From Oscillospiraceae bacterium (lineage in GTDB: Bacteria; Bacillota; Clostridia; Oscillospirales; Ruminococcaceae), in assembly GCA_018110905.1 (NCBI GenBank), contig JAGBAZ010000007.1:1-32945 (forward strand): a stretch of 32,945 nt of DNA. Direction: 5' to 3'. Under the pieces are notes generated by a model. The model searched no databases, was not told where the DNA came from, and saw nothing but the letters and a program-made list of their open reading frames with translations. Position 1 is the stretch's first letter, and the number at the start of each line of letters is the position of its first letter. Shown here one piece after another: positions 14,312-22,826 of this stretch. The translations under genes and the position numbers were made by a program.

Positions 14312-15310
14312 TTATTCCTGGTTTCCGCCAAAAATTCCGGGATCAACTCTTCTTTTTTCAGAAGCCTGCAGGAAATTTTCAACTTGCTGCCTGATTTCCG
14401 CTCCGCCCCATTCGACCGCAACAAATCCTTTGCGTTCCGGCGCAGAAAGTTCCTGCGGCTTTATTTCAATCGGTTTATCAAGCGGTTCCCAAGCCATAAA
14501 AACCCTGATGAGTGTATCCGGCCTCGGAACAATTTCAAGCTTTGCCGTTTCTGCATAAGCTTCGCTTTGGAAAGAAATCAGGTTATATTCGTTTTCCTGC
14601 ATCTTCGGAAGCCAATAGATTATAAACTCGTTTGCTTCTTTTGGGGAAAGTCCGAGCTTCGGAAGGTTTTCTTCAAGGAACTCCACAGTTTTATCACCCG
14701 GAATGCAGAAGCCTTCCTCAAAATCATATTCCGCATCGGAAACACCTTCCCAATAAAGGCAGTAATATTCCCTTCCGCTTTCATCAAAAAGGGTGCCGTC
14801 CGGCATTGCGGTAACTTTCCAGCCTCCGTTATATTCCGGATAGGTCGCGGTCAGTTTTCCTGAAAAATCAAGATTTACGGAAACTTCCGTTTCTTTTTCC
14901 GGATAGAGATAGATAACCGGTTTTTCTACCGGTTCCTCGTAATACATTTCGAGAACGGTTATTTTTTCCGCATAATACCAGCCGGTCACATCTTCAAAAC
15001 CGATGGTATCTTCCAGCGGTTCGGCTTTTTTGCCGGCAGCAACTTCGATTTTACAAAATCCAAGCCAGTCCCACTGCCATTTTTCCCAGTTTTCGCTTTC
15101 CATTTCAGCATCAGGAATATATTTCGTATCTTTCCAGATAAGTTCCGTTTCGTCCGTGACATAAAAACCGTTAAGGTTTTCTTTTCCGTCACAGATTATG
15201 TAGCAATTTTCTCCGGAATTATAGGCATAAATATCACCCACAAAAATGTTTTCGGAACAGGCCGAAAGAACAAAAATCAAAACAAGTATCATTGCGAAAA
15301 TTTTCTTCAC
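14312..15310 (-). CDS. Lipoprotein of an uncharacterised conserved family
   Basis: A 332-aa lipoprotein starting at GTG (15308-15310) seven bases after GGAGG. The signal is VKKIFAMILVLIFVLSAC with lipobox LSAC. After a variable region the conserved part begins at KPVIYLYPEKETEVSV and continues through GKLTATYPEYNGGWKV, YCLYWEG, GFCIPGD, EANEFIIYWLPKMQENEYNLI and PDTLIRVFMAW. I recall this pattern from uncharacterised exported proteins of diverse bacteria; the role is unknown to me. It is probably anchored outside the membrane. Its neighbour on the same strand is a transporter binding protein, but a terminator separates them. Confidence 0.8.
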   Translation of the reverse strand: MKKIFAMILVLIFVLSACSENIFVGDIYAYNSGENCYIICDGKENLNGFYVTDETELIWKDTKYIPDAEMESENWEKWQWDWLGFCKIEVAAGKKAEPLEDTIGFEDVTGWYYAEKITVLEMYYEEPVEKPVIYLYPEKETEVSVNLDFSGKLTATYPEYNGGWKVTAMPDGTLFDESGREYYCLYWEGVSDAEYDFEEGFCIPGDKTVEFLEENLPKLGLSPKEANEFIIYWLPKMQENEYNLISFQSEAYAETAKLEIVPRPDTLIRVFMAWEPLDKPIEIKPQELSAPERKGFVAVEWGGAEIRQQVENFLQASEKRRVDPGIFGGNQE

Positions 15311-15361
15311 GAAAAACACCTCCTCTATAACAATAGTGTTAAAAAAACGGGAATTTGTTGC

Positions 15362-15394
15362 AAAAAAGGGCGGAAAAATTTTCCGCCCTTTTAA
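15362..15394 (-). terminator. Terminator of the binding-protein gene
   Basis: AAAAGGGCGGAAAA pairs with TTTTCCGCCCTTTT; A-runs on the left read as T on the minus strand. Confidence 0.8.
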
Positions 15395-15398
15395 TTTA

Positions 15399-16391
15399 TT
15401 ACTGTTTATACATGCTGGGATATGCCGGTTCAAGAACCGTTCCGCCGGTGTAATCTTCGTAAAGCGTTGCAAGAAGATTTTTCAGGATATCGAAGGAACG
15501 GCGGCTTCCGAGAGCAAGAACATCGATATCTGCGTTAAAAACTTTGTCACCTTTTACCGCGGATTTGTTTTTATAAAGATCGCTGGTTTCAAGGTCGATA
15601 AGGTGGATATCGGTGTTGACGAAAAGCACTGCCGGATCAAATTCCTTCCAGTTTTCTTCCGGGAAGGTATAACCGGAATAAGTTTCCGCGGCGTTTTTTA
15701 TTCCCGCGGCGGAAAGAAGTTCCTGTTCCATTGTTCCGCCGGTTATCATCATATAATCAAGGGCGCGGATAAATGCAGCCGTTTTCTGTTCGCCGGTATA
15801 TGCAATGGCGGAAAGTGCAGAATCATATTCGGAAACATAATCTTCGCCGAAAGAAACGCCGTCAACCGCACCTTTGAAGAAAAGCGCAATTTCTTTATAA
15901 AGCGCCCGGAGTTCATCAAGACTTTCCGGTGCTTCAATATTAATCACCGTTATATTCATCTGCTGGATTTCGATGAGAATGTTTTCTTCATAAGCGGAAA
16001 AAGTAAGGATATATTCCGGCTCTGCTTCTTTTATCGCTTCCATATCCGGAAGGCGGACGGAACCTATCGAAGGATAGCTCATGGCGGCGGGAAAACCGCA
16101 GTATTCCGGAACCGCAGCCATATTTTCCATAAGGCCCATATCATAGATATATTCCGCAAGGGCCGGCGAAGCAACTGCAACCCTTTCCGGCTGTGCTTCG
16201 ATTTCCGTTCCGAAAACAGAAACGGGCCAGTTCGGATCAACGGGCTCGATAACTTCCGGAGTTTCGATGACCGGAGGTTCGTCCGGTTCGTCCTCGGTAA
16301 AGAACGGAAGGTTTTCTATGAATTCACAGCCGGAAAAGGAAAAAAGCATTGCGGCCGCAAGAAAAAGCGAAAGAAGTTTTTTGATCTTCAA
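15399..16391 (-). CDS. Orphan Fe-siderophore/B12-type binding lipoprotein
   Basis: A 330-aa lipoprotein (signal MKIKKLLSLFLAAAMLFSFS, lipobox FSGC) with an acidic Pro-rich linker to about residue 52. A class III periplasmic-binding domain (BtuF/FepB, PF01497-like) follows: PERVAVASPALAEYIYDMGL, IGSVRLPDMEAIKEAEPEYILTF, VINIEAPESLDELRALYKEI, and a C-terminal DPAVLFVN strand. Permease and ATPase genes are absent around it, so it must work with a transporter elsewhere or act as a sensor. It starts at TTG after CGGAGG. A TTGACA promoter lies upstream. Ligand unknown. Confidence 0.85.
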   Translation of the reverse strand: MKIKKLLSLFLAAAMLFSFSGCEFIENLPFFTEDEPDEPPVIETPEVIEPVDPNWPVSVFGTEIEAQPERVAVASPALAEYIYDMGLMENMAAVPEYCGFPAAMSYPSIGSVRLPDMEAIKEAEPEYILTFSAYEENILIEIQQMNITVINIEAPESLDELRALYKEIALFFKGAVDGVSFGEDYVSEYDSALSAIAYTGEQKTAAFIRALDYMMITGGTMEQELLSAAGIKNAAETYSGYTFPEENWKEFDPAVLFVNTDIHLIDLETSDLYKNKSAVKGDKVFNADIDVLALGSRRSFDILKNLLATLYEDYTGGTVLEPAYPSMYKQ

Positions 16392-16431
16392 AATATATAC
16401 CTCCGAAAATCGGGATTTTTCGATATTTTTC

Positions 16432-16467
16432 TAATATTATATTATATTAAAAGCCTTTCTTTGTCAA
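16432..16467 (-). promoter_or_regulatory. Sigma-A promoter of the binding-protein gene
   Basis: On the minus strand TTGACA (16462-16467) is followed after 15-20 bp by overlapping TATAAT/TAATAT elements. Confidence 0.65.
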
Positions 16468-16582
16468 TTTTCAAAATAAGTTTTTGCCGAAACGGAATAA
16501 AAGAATATTGATTTGCGGAGCATTATGTTATAAACTTATATTTGTTATAATATACCCTTTTATTTAAGGAGGAAGTTAAAAA

Positions 16583-17161
16583 ATGTTCCCCATAAGCATG
16601 ATAACCGGCGACCCTCTCTGGAATTCCCTTCCCGCCGCAAAAATAATAAATTATCCCCTTGAAAAGGCGGATTATAAACCCTATGCCCAGGCAAGGCTTT
16701 GTATTTCCAACGATGATTTTTATATCCAGCTTCTTGCTTTTGAGGTTGCTCCGGAAGAAAAAAGCGTTGTCGGTGCGGCAATTGCTCCTTTTTCCGAAGA
16801 AGACGGCGGAAAACGCTATTTCTGGCTTTCCACCAACCGCGGCGGAGCTTTGGTCTGCAAATTCATCGATGAACAAAACGGCACAGAAGTTGACGTTACA
16901 AAAAGCATTTCCGTAAGAATTTTTACCGGAGAAGATGAACAGGGAGTTTATTGGTGCACAAACTTTACCCTTCCCCTTTCACTTGTTGAAAAGCTTTTCG
17001 GAAAAAGCTATCTTGTTCCCGGCCACAGAATGAAAGGTAATTTTTATAAACTCTGCGACGGAAAAAGACCCCACTACGGAAGCTTTTATCCCACAGATTT
17101 CACCGATATAAACCCGCTCAAAAGCCGTTATTTCGGCGATTTTGAACTTGCCCTTTACTGA
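16583..17161 (+). CDS. CBM9-like carbohydrate-binding domain protein
   Basis: A 192-aa protein with no signal peptide, all beta in pattern, resembling a stand-alone family 9-like carbohydrate-binding (DOMON-type) domain. Features: WNSLPAAKIINYPLEKADYKPYAQARLCISNDDFYIQLLAFE at the start, RYFWLSTNRGG in the middle, YWCTNFTLPLSLVEKLFG, GNFYKLCDG, and PHYGSFYPTDF near the end. It starts at ATG after AAGGAGGA and lies 14 bases before rsmE, so they are probably cotranscribed. Cytosolic CBM9-like proteins are common in Clostridia, without a clear role that I know of. Confidence 0.75.
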   Translation: MFPISMITGDPLWNSLPAAKIINYPLEKADYKPYAQARLCISNDDFYIQLLAFEVAPEEKSVVGAAIAPFSEEDGGKRYFWLSTNRGGALVCKFIDEQNGTEVDVTKSISVRIFTGEDEQGVYWCTNFTLPLSLVEKLFGKSYLVPGHRMKGNFYKLCDGKRPHYGSFYPTDFTDINPLKSRYFGDFELALY

Positions 17162-17175
17162 TTGGAGGAAAAACA

Positions 17176-17910
17176 ATGCCGCGATTTTTTGTTGAAAGCG
17201 TTGAAAGCGATTTTATCGAAATTACCGGTGACGATGCCCGCCACATCGCCCTTTCTCTCCGAATGAAAAAGGGCGAAAATCTTGTTCTTTGCGATGGAAA
17301 AGGCCGGGAAGCTTCTGCCGTTATCCGGGAAGCTTTTCCGGAAAGCATTGTTCTTGATGTTGCCGAAAGACATGATTCCGCCGCAGAACCAAAAACGGAA
17401 GTTGTTCTTTACCAGGCGCTTCCGAAGTTCGACAAACTTGAATACATAATTCAGAAATCTGTCGAGCTCGGAGTTTCAAAAATCGTTCCGGTTATGACTT
17501 CAAGATGCATTTCCCGCCCGGACGAAAAGACGATGAAGAAAAAGCTCGAACGTCTTCGCAAAATTGCGGACGAAGCCGCAAAGCAAAGCGGACGCGGAAA
17601 ACTTCCGGAAGTTGGCGAAATGCTCAGCTTTAAAAACGCAGTGCTCGAAATGGAAAAATTCGAAACTCCGATTTTCTTTTTTGAGCACGCGGAATATCCG
17701 CTTCGTGAAATCATGGAGAAAAGAAATGGCGGAAAAATCGCTTTGATGGTCGGCTGCGAAGGCGGTTTTTCCGATGATGAAGCCAAATTCGCCTCCGAGC
17801 ACGGCGCTTTTATTGCCTCCCTCGGTCCGCGTATCCTTCGCTGTGAAACGGCGCCCGTTGCGGCACTTTCAGCAATTATGTATGCCGCCGGAGAAATGGA
17901 GATAAAATGA
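17176..17910 (+). CDS. rsmE: 16S rRNA m3U1498 methyltransferase RsmE
   Basis: A 244-aa SPOUT-class methyltransferase that methylates N3 of U1498 in 16S rRNA of the 30S subunit using SAM. The N-terminal PUA-like part (1-70) begins MPRFFVE with DARHIALSLRMKKGE. The trefoil-knot domain has LPKFDKLEYIIQKSVELGV, the conserved SRCISRP loop, AAKQSGRGKLPE, and the SAM-binding GCEGGFSDDEAKFA followed by LGPRILRCETAPVAALS. Full length for the family. It starts at ATG after TTGGAGGA. Its stop overlaps the next gene's ATG (ATGA). Confidence 0.95.
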   Translation: MPRFFVESVESDFIEITGDDARHIALSLRMKKGENLVLCDGKGREASAVIREAFPESIVLDVAERHDSAAEPKTEVVLYQALPKFDKLEYIIQKSVELGVSKIVPVMTSRCISRPDEKTMKKKLERLRKIADEAAKQSGRGKLPEVGEMLSFKNAVLEMEKFETPIFFFEHAEYPLREIMEKRNGGKIALMVGCEGGFSDDEAKFASEHGAFIASLGPRILRCETAPVAALSAIMYAAGEMEIK

Positions 17911-18785
17911 TTTTTCGCAAAATTTTATTATTAACGCTTTTAACAGCGCTCATTTTGAGCACAGGCTGCTCAAAAGAACCAACCGTTTCTGAAAGCTCTT
18001 CCGAAAGCAGTTTTGCTTCAATAATAATCACTCCGGAAAAATCCGAAGTTTCTTCCGAAAGTTCCTCTTCCGAAACTTCTTCCGATTCTTCCGAACATTC
18101 TTCTGTTCCGGAAAAAACTCCCTCTTCCGGAGAAAGTTCCGTTCCTTCAATAACAACTTCTTCCACCCCGGAAACAAGTTCCTCCGCTCCGGAAGAAACT
18201 TTTCCGAAAGATTACAGAACCCTTATCCTTGTAAACCCCTGGAACCATATTCCGGAAGATTATACCCTTGAACTTGAAACGGTTCAGGGAAACTATAAAA
18301 TGGACATAAAGGCGGCAGAAAGCGCAAGGAACCTTCTTGAAGCCGCCGCAGAAGCCGGTTTCAATATGCAGCTCTGCTCCGCTTACCGCACCATAGAAAG
18401 ATCCGCATATCTTTATGAGCGCAAGGTCAACCAGTATATCGGTTATGGTTATTCCGAAGAGGACGCAAAGGTCGAAGCCGCAAGGTGGGTCGCGCCGCCC
18501 GGAACAAGCGAACACCACACCGGCCTTGCAATGGATCTTGTTTCTGCGGAATATTGGGGATATTATTCAGACCTTGAACACGCCTATGAAGAATTTGATT
18601 CTTTTGAATGGATGTACGAACACTGCGCAGAATTCGGCTTTATCCTCCGCTATCCTAAAGATAAGCAGGATATCACCGGAATTACATACGAACCCTGGCA
18701 CTACCGCTATGTTGGCGTTGAAGCTGCGGAATACATCATGGAAAACGGTCTTTGCCTTGAAGAATATCTTGAAGAAATAAAATAA
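17907..18785 (+). CDS. VanY-type D,D/L,D-carboxypeptidase lipoprotein
   Basis: A 292-aa lipoprotein: signal to about residue 20 with lipobox STGC, then a Ser/Glu/Thr-rich linker (about 25-95) spanning the wall. A VanY/peptidase M15B domain follows. Zinc and substrate motifs are CSAYRTIERSAYLY, the SEHHTGLAMDL box (SxHxxGxAxD, metal His and Asp), a catalytic Glu in ITYEPWHYR, and the final metal His there. It probably trims D-Ala or a cross-link from peptidoglycan stems. It starts in the ATGA overlap with rsmE, so it is translationally coupled, and ends at a terminator. Confidence 0.9.
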   Translation: MIFRKILLLTLLTALILSTGCSKEPTVSESSSESSFASIIITPEKSEVSSESSSSETSSDSSEHSSVPEKTPSSGESSVPSITTSSTPETSSSAPEETFPKDYRTLILVNPWNHIPEDYTLELETVQGNYKMDIKAAESARNLLEAAAEAGFNMQLCSAYRTIERSAYLYERKVNQYIGYGYSEEDAKVEAARWVAPPGTSEHHTGLAMDLVSAEYWGYYSDLEHAYEEFDSFEWMYEHCAEFGFILRYPKDKQDITGITYEPWHYRYVGVEAAEYIMENGLCLEEYLEEIK

Positions 18786-18810
18786 AAAAACCGCCGCAAG
18801 GCGGTTTTTT
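18784..18810 (+). terminator. Terminator of the CBM9-rsmE-vanY unit
   Basis: AAAAAAACCGCC and GGCGGTTTTTT around GCAA. Confidence 0.85.
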
Positions 18811-18897
18811 CATCTCCGGAAAGCCCATGTAAAAGACTTTTGACAGCAAAAAATCTTCTTTTCTGCTAAAATCGAATGCAAAGGAGGAATGCTTTTT

Positions 18898-19476
18898 ATG
18901 GAAATAGGAAAACAAATAAAAAAACACCGCTCGGAACTTTCTCTTTCCCAGGAGGAATTTGCGGATAAAATCTTTGTCACCCGCCAGACAGTTTCCAATT
19001 GGGAAAACGACAAAAGTTATCCGGATATAAACAGCCTTGTTCTGATGGCGGAAGTTTTCGGCGTTTCTCTTGATTCTTTGGTCAAAGGAGATATTGAGGA
19101 AATGAACGAAAAAATCAAAACAGAAGATATCGAATATTTAAACAAGGCGAACCGCAGGCTTACCCTTGCGTTTGTCTGGGATTTTTTTATGCTTGTGCCG
19201 CTGCTTAAACTTTTCGGAATATGGGGCGCGGTAATATTCGGAACAGTCTTTATCCTTGGATTTATTGAAGCCGTAAAGATCGAAAAATATAAAAAGCAAA
19301 TGGATATCCAGACTTATAAAGAAATAAATGCCTTTATGGAAGGAAAACGCCTTGACGAAATCGAAAAACAGCGCGAGATAGCAAAGCGCCCTTATCAGAA
19401 AATCCTGATTGCGATAGGCTGCGCCGTTGCGGCTTTTCTTTTGACATATCTTCTGGCTGTGATTTTTAAACTTTAA
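18898..19476 (+). CDS. XRE-family regulator with membrane domain (second)
   Basis: A 192-aa protein. Residues 1-62 are a Cro/C1 HTH (IGKQIKKHRSELSLSQEEFA, VTRQTVSNWEND). A charged linker leads to hydrophobic segments at about 90-127 and 168-191, with a helical amphipathic stretch between. ATG 18898 is chosen: AAAGGAGG is about ten bases upstream, whereas the in-frame ATG at 18889 sits too close to it. Same design as the protein at 13636-14199, but the sequences differ, so they are paralogues of a class rather than recent copies. Ligand and targets unknown. Confidence 0.85.
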   Translation: MEIGKQIKKHRSELSLSQEEFADKIFVTRQTVSNWENDKSYPDINSLVLMAEVFGVSLDSLVKGDIEEMNEKIKTEDIEYLNKANRRLTLAFVWDFFMLVPLLKLFGIWGAVIFGTVFILGFIEAVKIEKYKKQMDIQTYKEINAFMEGKRLDEIEKQREIAKRPYQKILIAIGCAVAAFLLTYLLAVIFKL

Positions 19477-19530
19477 TTTCGAAAAACGGACGGATGATAT
19501 CCGCCCCTACGTTAAAACAGCAGCACAACA

Positions 19531-19566
19531 AAAAAAGCTCACCGCAGGCGGTGAGCTTTTTCTTTT
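19531..19566. terminator. Terminator between converging genes
   Basis: AAAAAAGCTCACCGC pairs with GGTGAGCTTTTTC, serving the XRE gene (plus) and the oxidoreductase (minus). Confidence 0.8.
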
Positions 19567-19610
19567 CAAGGCGAATTGGGAGTTTCGCCCTTTTTCGGCT
19601 AATTAAGGAA

Positions 19611-20636
19611 TCAGCAATAGTTTTCCATCGGGAAAGTGAGATATTTGATTTCGTCGAGCTGGTCAACGGTTACAACGCCTGCAGGAGCATTGAGAACGTC
19701 GGGAATGCGGTTTACGATGGTTGCGCAGGTATGTTCAACGGTTGCGGGTTTAACAACGTGGAATTCAACGTCGGGTTCGCCGGTGATTTTCCAGTCGCAC
19801 ATATCGCCGTCATCGGGTCCGTAAACTTTACCGATGCACTGGGTTTCGATGATCGGTCCCTGGAAGGTTTCGGTGGTAACTACTGCTGCCATACCGATGC
19901 AGTTGCCTTTGGGGATAACTTTGCCCATGGTTTCGGAATAAAGGTCGGAATCATAGAAATAAGGAACGCATTTCTGGCTGTTGGATTTAACGGTCCAGCC
20001 GAATTTGGAAGCGAGGGATTCGTTGGAAGACCAAACGTAGGAAGGTTCGAGAACTTCGGGATGAGCGATCTGTTCTTCAAATTCTTCGGGGGTAAGGCCA
20101 ACGCCGTGTGCTTCTGCAAGAGCAAGGCCGTAATCTTCTACGTTATAGGAAACAGCGCCTTCGATTTTGGTGATTTTGTCGCAGCCGCCTGCTACCATAC
20201 CGACCATGTTTACCCAGAAGATATCTTCCATACCGGAACCGACGAAAGTGCAGTTGTTTTCTTTTGCGATAACGTCAAGTTTGTTGGTGAGTTCGGGGCT
20301 GGTGCTCCAGCTGCCGGTGGATTCTTCGCAGGTGGTGATTACGTTGATGCCGCGGGAAAGGCATTTTTCGAAATGATCATAGCAGTCGCTTACGAGGGAG
20401 AAAAGGGTTACAACAGCGATGTCTGCGTCGCAGTTGTCAAGAACTTCGTCTGCGTTGGATTTGATGGTAACGCCGGTTTTTACGCCGAGTTCTGCGAAAT
20501 CGCCGATATCCATGCCTACAACGGCAGGGTCAACGTCGATTGCGCCAACGATCTGTGCGCCTTTTTCATAAAGGTAACGGATGATGTATTTTGCCATTTT
20601 TCCGCAACCGTACTGTACAACTTTAACTTTTTCCAT
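19611..20636 (-). CDS. Diaminopentanoate-dehydrogenase-like oxidoreductase
   Basis: A 341-aa NAD(P)-dependent enzyme of the dihydrodipicolinate-reductase-like fold. The N-terminal Rossmann unit is [19 protein letters not shown], then [27 protein letters not shown] and [11 protein letters not shown]. The C-terminal part ([45 protein letters not shown]) resembles 2,4-diaminopentanoate dehydrogenase (Ord), which acts in ornithine fermentation. No other ornithine-pathway gene is nearby, so a related amino- or keto-acid substrate is as likely. ATG 20636 is chosen; a TTG two codons upstream is equally well spaced from GGAAGG. A MerR-type promoter precedes it and the regulator gene lies directly upstream on the same strand. 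Confidence 0.8.
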   Translation of the reverse strand: MEKVKVVQYGCGKMAKYIIRYLYEKGAQIVGAIDVDPAVVGMDIGDFAELGVKTGVTIKSNADEVLDNCDADIAVVTLFSLVSDCYDHFEKCLSRGINVITTCEESTGSWSTSPELTNKLDVIAKENNCTFVGSGMEDIFWVNMVGMVAGGCDKITKIEGAVSYNVEDYGLALAEAHGVGLTPEEFEEQIAHPEVLEPSYVWSSNESLASKFGWTVKSNSQKCVPYFYDSDLYSETMGKVIPKGNCIGMAAVVTTETFQGPIIETQCIGKVYGPDDGDMCDWKITGEPDVEFHVVKPATVEHTCATIVNRIPDVLNAPAGVVTVDQLDEIKYLTFPMENYC

Positions 20637-20672
20637 TTTCAAAAACTTCCTTCCTGTTTTTTTGTTAACACT

Positions 20673-20703
20673 ATTATAATCTCTAAAGCAGGTTGAGAGT
20701 CAA
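20673..20703 (-). promoter_or_regulatory. MerR-type promoter with 19-bp spacer and dyad
   Basis: On the minus strand TTGACT (20698-20703) and TATAAT (20673-20678) are 19 bp apart, two longer than optimal, as in MerR-activated promoters. The dyad at 20681-20699 fills the spacer, with half-sites CTCT(C)AA and TTTAGAG. The same half-sites occur in front of merR. Confidence 0.8.
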
Positions 20704-20729
20704 GAGTTTTTTGTTAAATTTTTATTAAT

Positions 20730-21569
20730 TTATCGAAAAGCCACCGGAACCTGAAGACGAAGGAACATTCCCCTTTTTTCGTCATCAAAAACGCTGAATT
20801 CCGTAAGAACTTCGCAGATATAATCCCCCGCAATTTTATAGTTGTTTTCTTTGCAATATTCCAAAAGACGCTTTGCGTATTCCGGTTCGTCATCAAAACT
20901 GTCGAGATAAATGCAGACATACATTCCGCTCTCGATTCGTTTTATGGAATCGCTTTGGGGAAAATTATCATCCACAAGAACAAAAATTTCGTCGGATTCA
21001 AGCTTTCCTTCAAGAAAACTTTCTTTTTTCATTGTCGTTCCGGCGTTGCAATAATAAATCTGGGGCAAATTATGCTTGATAATGCTGTTTTTCAGCTCTT
21101 TAAGTTCGTTTTCGTAAACTTCGATGCCGTAATCATAAAAATTTATGGAAGTTGGCATTGAATAGATTTTGCGGTGGGGAATATATTCAATGGTGATGGT
21201 TCCTATGCTCGGAGATTTGCGGTAGCGTTCAAGGCTTTCGATGGTACGCGAAATCGCCGCAAGCTGGAGGTTAAGGTTTGCCATTTGTTCCTTTACCTGC
21301 TTCTTTCTTCGTATAAGGATCGATTCGATAAGCTTGGTGTCGCCGCTTTCAAGAACTTCCTTGATCTCTTTAAGTTCCATACCGAGAGCCTTCATATATT
21401 GAATCATATCGAGCCTTGCGTTCTGGCGGATATTATAGTAGCGATAGCGGCTTTCCTTATCGGTGTAGCAGGGTTTTATCAGACCTATCTCATCATAAAG
21501 CCGAAGAGTCGAAACGGAAATATTGTTTATTTTAGCCATTTCTCCGATACTTAAAAGCTCATTCTTCAT
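20730..21569 (-). CDS. MerR-family regulator with GyrI-like domain
   Basis: A 279-aa regulator. Residues 5-75 are the MerR winged HTH (LSIGEMAKINNISVSTLRLYDEIGLIKP, then RYRYYNIRQNARLDMIQYMKALGM). A coiled coil follows at about 78-118. The rest is a GyrI-like effector domain that would bind a small hydrophobic or cationic ligand. It starts at ATG after TAAGGAGG. It sits upstream of the oxidoreductase on the same strand with 93 bases between, and both leaders carry the same 19-bp dyad. The natural reading is autoregulation plus activation of the enzyme gene on ligand binding. Confidence 0.88.
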   Translation of the reverse strand: MKNELLSIGEMAKINNISVSTLRLYDEIGLIKPCYTDKESRYRYYNIRQNARLDMIQYMKALGMELKEIKEVLESGDTKLIESILIRRKKQVKEQMANLNLQLAAISRTIESLERYRKSPSIGTITIEYIPHRKIYSMPTSINFYDYGIEVYENELKELKNSIIKHNLPQIYYCNAGTTMKKESFLEGKLESDEIFVLVDDNFPQSDSIKRIESGMYVCIYLDSFDDEPEYAKRLLEYCKENNYKIAGDYICEVLTEFSVFDDEKRGMFLRLQVPVAFR

Positions 21570-21583
21570 TGCAAAGCCTCCTT

Positions 21584-21610
21584 AAAACTCTAAACCGACA
21601 TTAGAGTTTT
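21584..21610 (-). promoter_or_regulatory. Putative MerR autoregulatory operator
   Basis: Perfect 10-bp arms AAAACTCTAA and TTAGAGTTTT flank seven bases. The inner 19 bp (21588-21606) match the half-sites and length of the dyad at 20681-20699. It directly precedes the merR ribosome-binding site. Confidence 0.7.
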
Positions 21611-21728
21611 CCTGACGTTATCATATTAACATATTTTACGGGATTTTCAAGGTTTTTCCGTCGGCTGTAATAAAATTTTTTCTTTCGGAATATGATTTAT
21701 ACTCACCGTTTTTTAGGAGGGATATGTT

Positions 21729-21980
21729 ATGAAGGGTATGCCGGAAGAAAGAACCATTCTTGCTGCGGAATACATAATTGAAAACAAAGCAACGGTGCGC
21801 TCCGCCGCAAAAAAATTCGGCGTAAGCAAAAGTACAATTCACAAGGACGTTTCCGAAAGGCTTCGGCACCTTAATCCGAATCTTTATTCCGAAGTTAAAA
21901 CCATTCTTGAAAAAAACAAACAGGAACGCCATATCCGCGGCGGAAAAGCCACAAAAGAAAAATACGCAAAACTGCGCTAA
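21729..21980 (+). CDS. spoIIID: Sporulation transcription factor SpoIIID
   Basis: An 83-aa DNA-binding protein matching SpoIIID along its whole length: ERTILAAEYIIENKATVRSAAKKFGVSKSTIHKDV (HTH), then the basic C-terminal helix RHIRGGKATKEKYA, which contacts DNA beside the HTH. In the mother cell it switches genes on and off between the sigma-E and sigma-K stages. Full length. It starts at ATG after TAGGAGGG. It shows that the host belongs to an endospore-forming lineage. Confidence 0.95.
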   Translation: MKGMPEERTILAAEYIIENKATVRSAAKKFGVSKSTIHKDVSERLRHLNPNLYSEVKTILEKNKQERHIRGGKATKEKYAKLR

Positions 21981-22044
21981 AACATGGTGTCTCCTTTGGT
22001 TTTATGTTATAATCATTACATAAAATCAAAGGGGGCGTTTTCTT

Positions 22045-22773
22045 TTGCTTGGCGGTGAATCTTCCTCTGTGGGAATCGTTTTTTACGATACCGAAAAAAA
22101 GAACGAAAATGCCGTTTTTTGTTTTTACAAGGATTCCGAACCGTTTTTCAAAACCGGAAACAAAAATGAACTTTTTAAAGAAATGCAAACGCTTGACAAA
22201 CCGGCAAAAAGCGAACCTACCGGAAAAATATTCAAACTTCTCGCAGCGGAACTTTTGGTGTTCATATTGATAATTGCGGCGGTATGGATTTTTATCGGCG
22301 GATTTTTCCCGGTTTTCGGCGCCTTTTTGTTTTCTGTTCTGGCATATTTCCCGGTTCTTGTTTTGATTTATGCCGTAAAAAGCCTTTATCCGGCAAAAGA
22401 AAACCTTGAACAGTTCAAACGCTTCCATGGCGCGGAACATATTGCAGTGGGATTTTATCTGGAAAACAAAAAAATCCCCGTTTCGGAGGATTTTAAAAAT
22501 CATTCTCCTTATCATAATGAATGCGGAACGGTTTATGCAGCTTCTGCCGTAATTTTTTTCGCTGCTTTGGGAACAGGTTTTGCTTTGATTCCCGAAATCG
22601 GTTTTTTATGGTTCATTGTTTCTGCATTTGTAACATTGCTCCTGCTTTTTATTAATCTTTTCAATCCATCGAATCCTTTTACTCTTTTTCAGCACTATAC
22701 TGTTCAAAAACCTTCCGAAAAAGAAATTCTTCTTGCCGCGGAAGGAATAAAGCGTCTTTCCGAATTGGAATAA
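22045..22773 (+). CDS. DUF1385/YqhQ-like membrane protein
   Basis: A 242-aa protein with a cytosolic N-terminal part (1-70), two hydrophobic segments at about 73-112, a conserved loop, then two more at about 168-212. The loop reads RFHGAEHIAVGFYLENKKIP and later HNECGTVYA. This matches the YHGAEHK...E...RCGT signature of DUF1385 (YqhQ) proteins, except that the Lys after the second His is Ile and the Arg before Cys is Glu. The start is taken at TTG 22045, nine bases after AAAGGGGG. Family function is unknown; YqhQ is conserved in sporulating Firmicutes. It is shorter than the usual roughly 300 aa. Confidence 0.7.
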   Translation: MLGGESSSVGIVFYDTEKKNENAVFCFYKDSEPFFKTGNKNELFKEMQTLDKPAKSEPTGKIFKLLAAELLVFILIIAAVWIFIGGFFPVFGAFLFSVLAYFPVLVLIYAVKSLYPAKENLEQFKRFHGAEHIAVGFYLENKKIPVSEDFKNHSPYHNECGTVYAASAVIFFAALGTGFALIPEIGFLWFIVSAFVTLLLLFINLFNPSNPFTLFQHYTVQKPSEKEILLAAEGIKRLSELE

Positions 22774-22826
22774 TAACTGAATTTTTTAAGCGCTTTCGGG
22801 GAAAAATAAAACCCGGAGGCGTTTTT

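Noticed and set aside
15246..16511. Long plus-strand open frame opposite the binding-protein gene
   Set aside because: Shadow of the real minus-strand lipoprotein genes; no ribosome-binding site or recognisable motif.
10000..18000. Enrichment of GAGCAC/GTGCTC as a possible uptake or methylation motif
   Set aside because: An eye count over the whole window is about what chance predicts for a six-base word on both strands; the apparent clusters follow Glu-His and Val-Leu codons.
19494..20696. Long plus-strand open frame opposite the oxidoreductase
   Set aside because: Low-complexity Phe/Gly/Asn-rich translation caused by codon bias of the real minus-strand gene; the latter has the motifs and ribosome-binding site.
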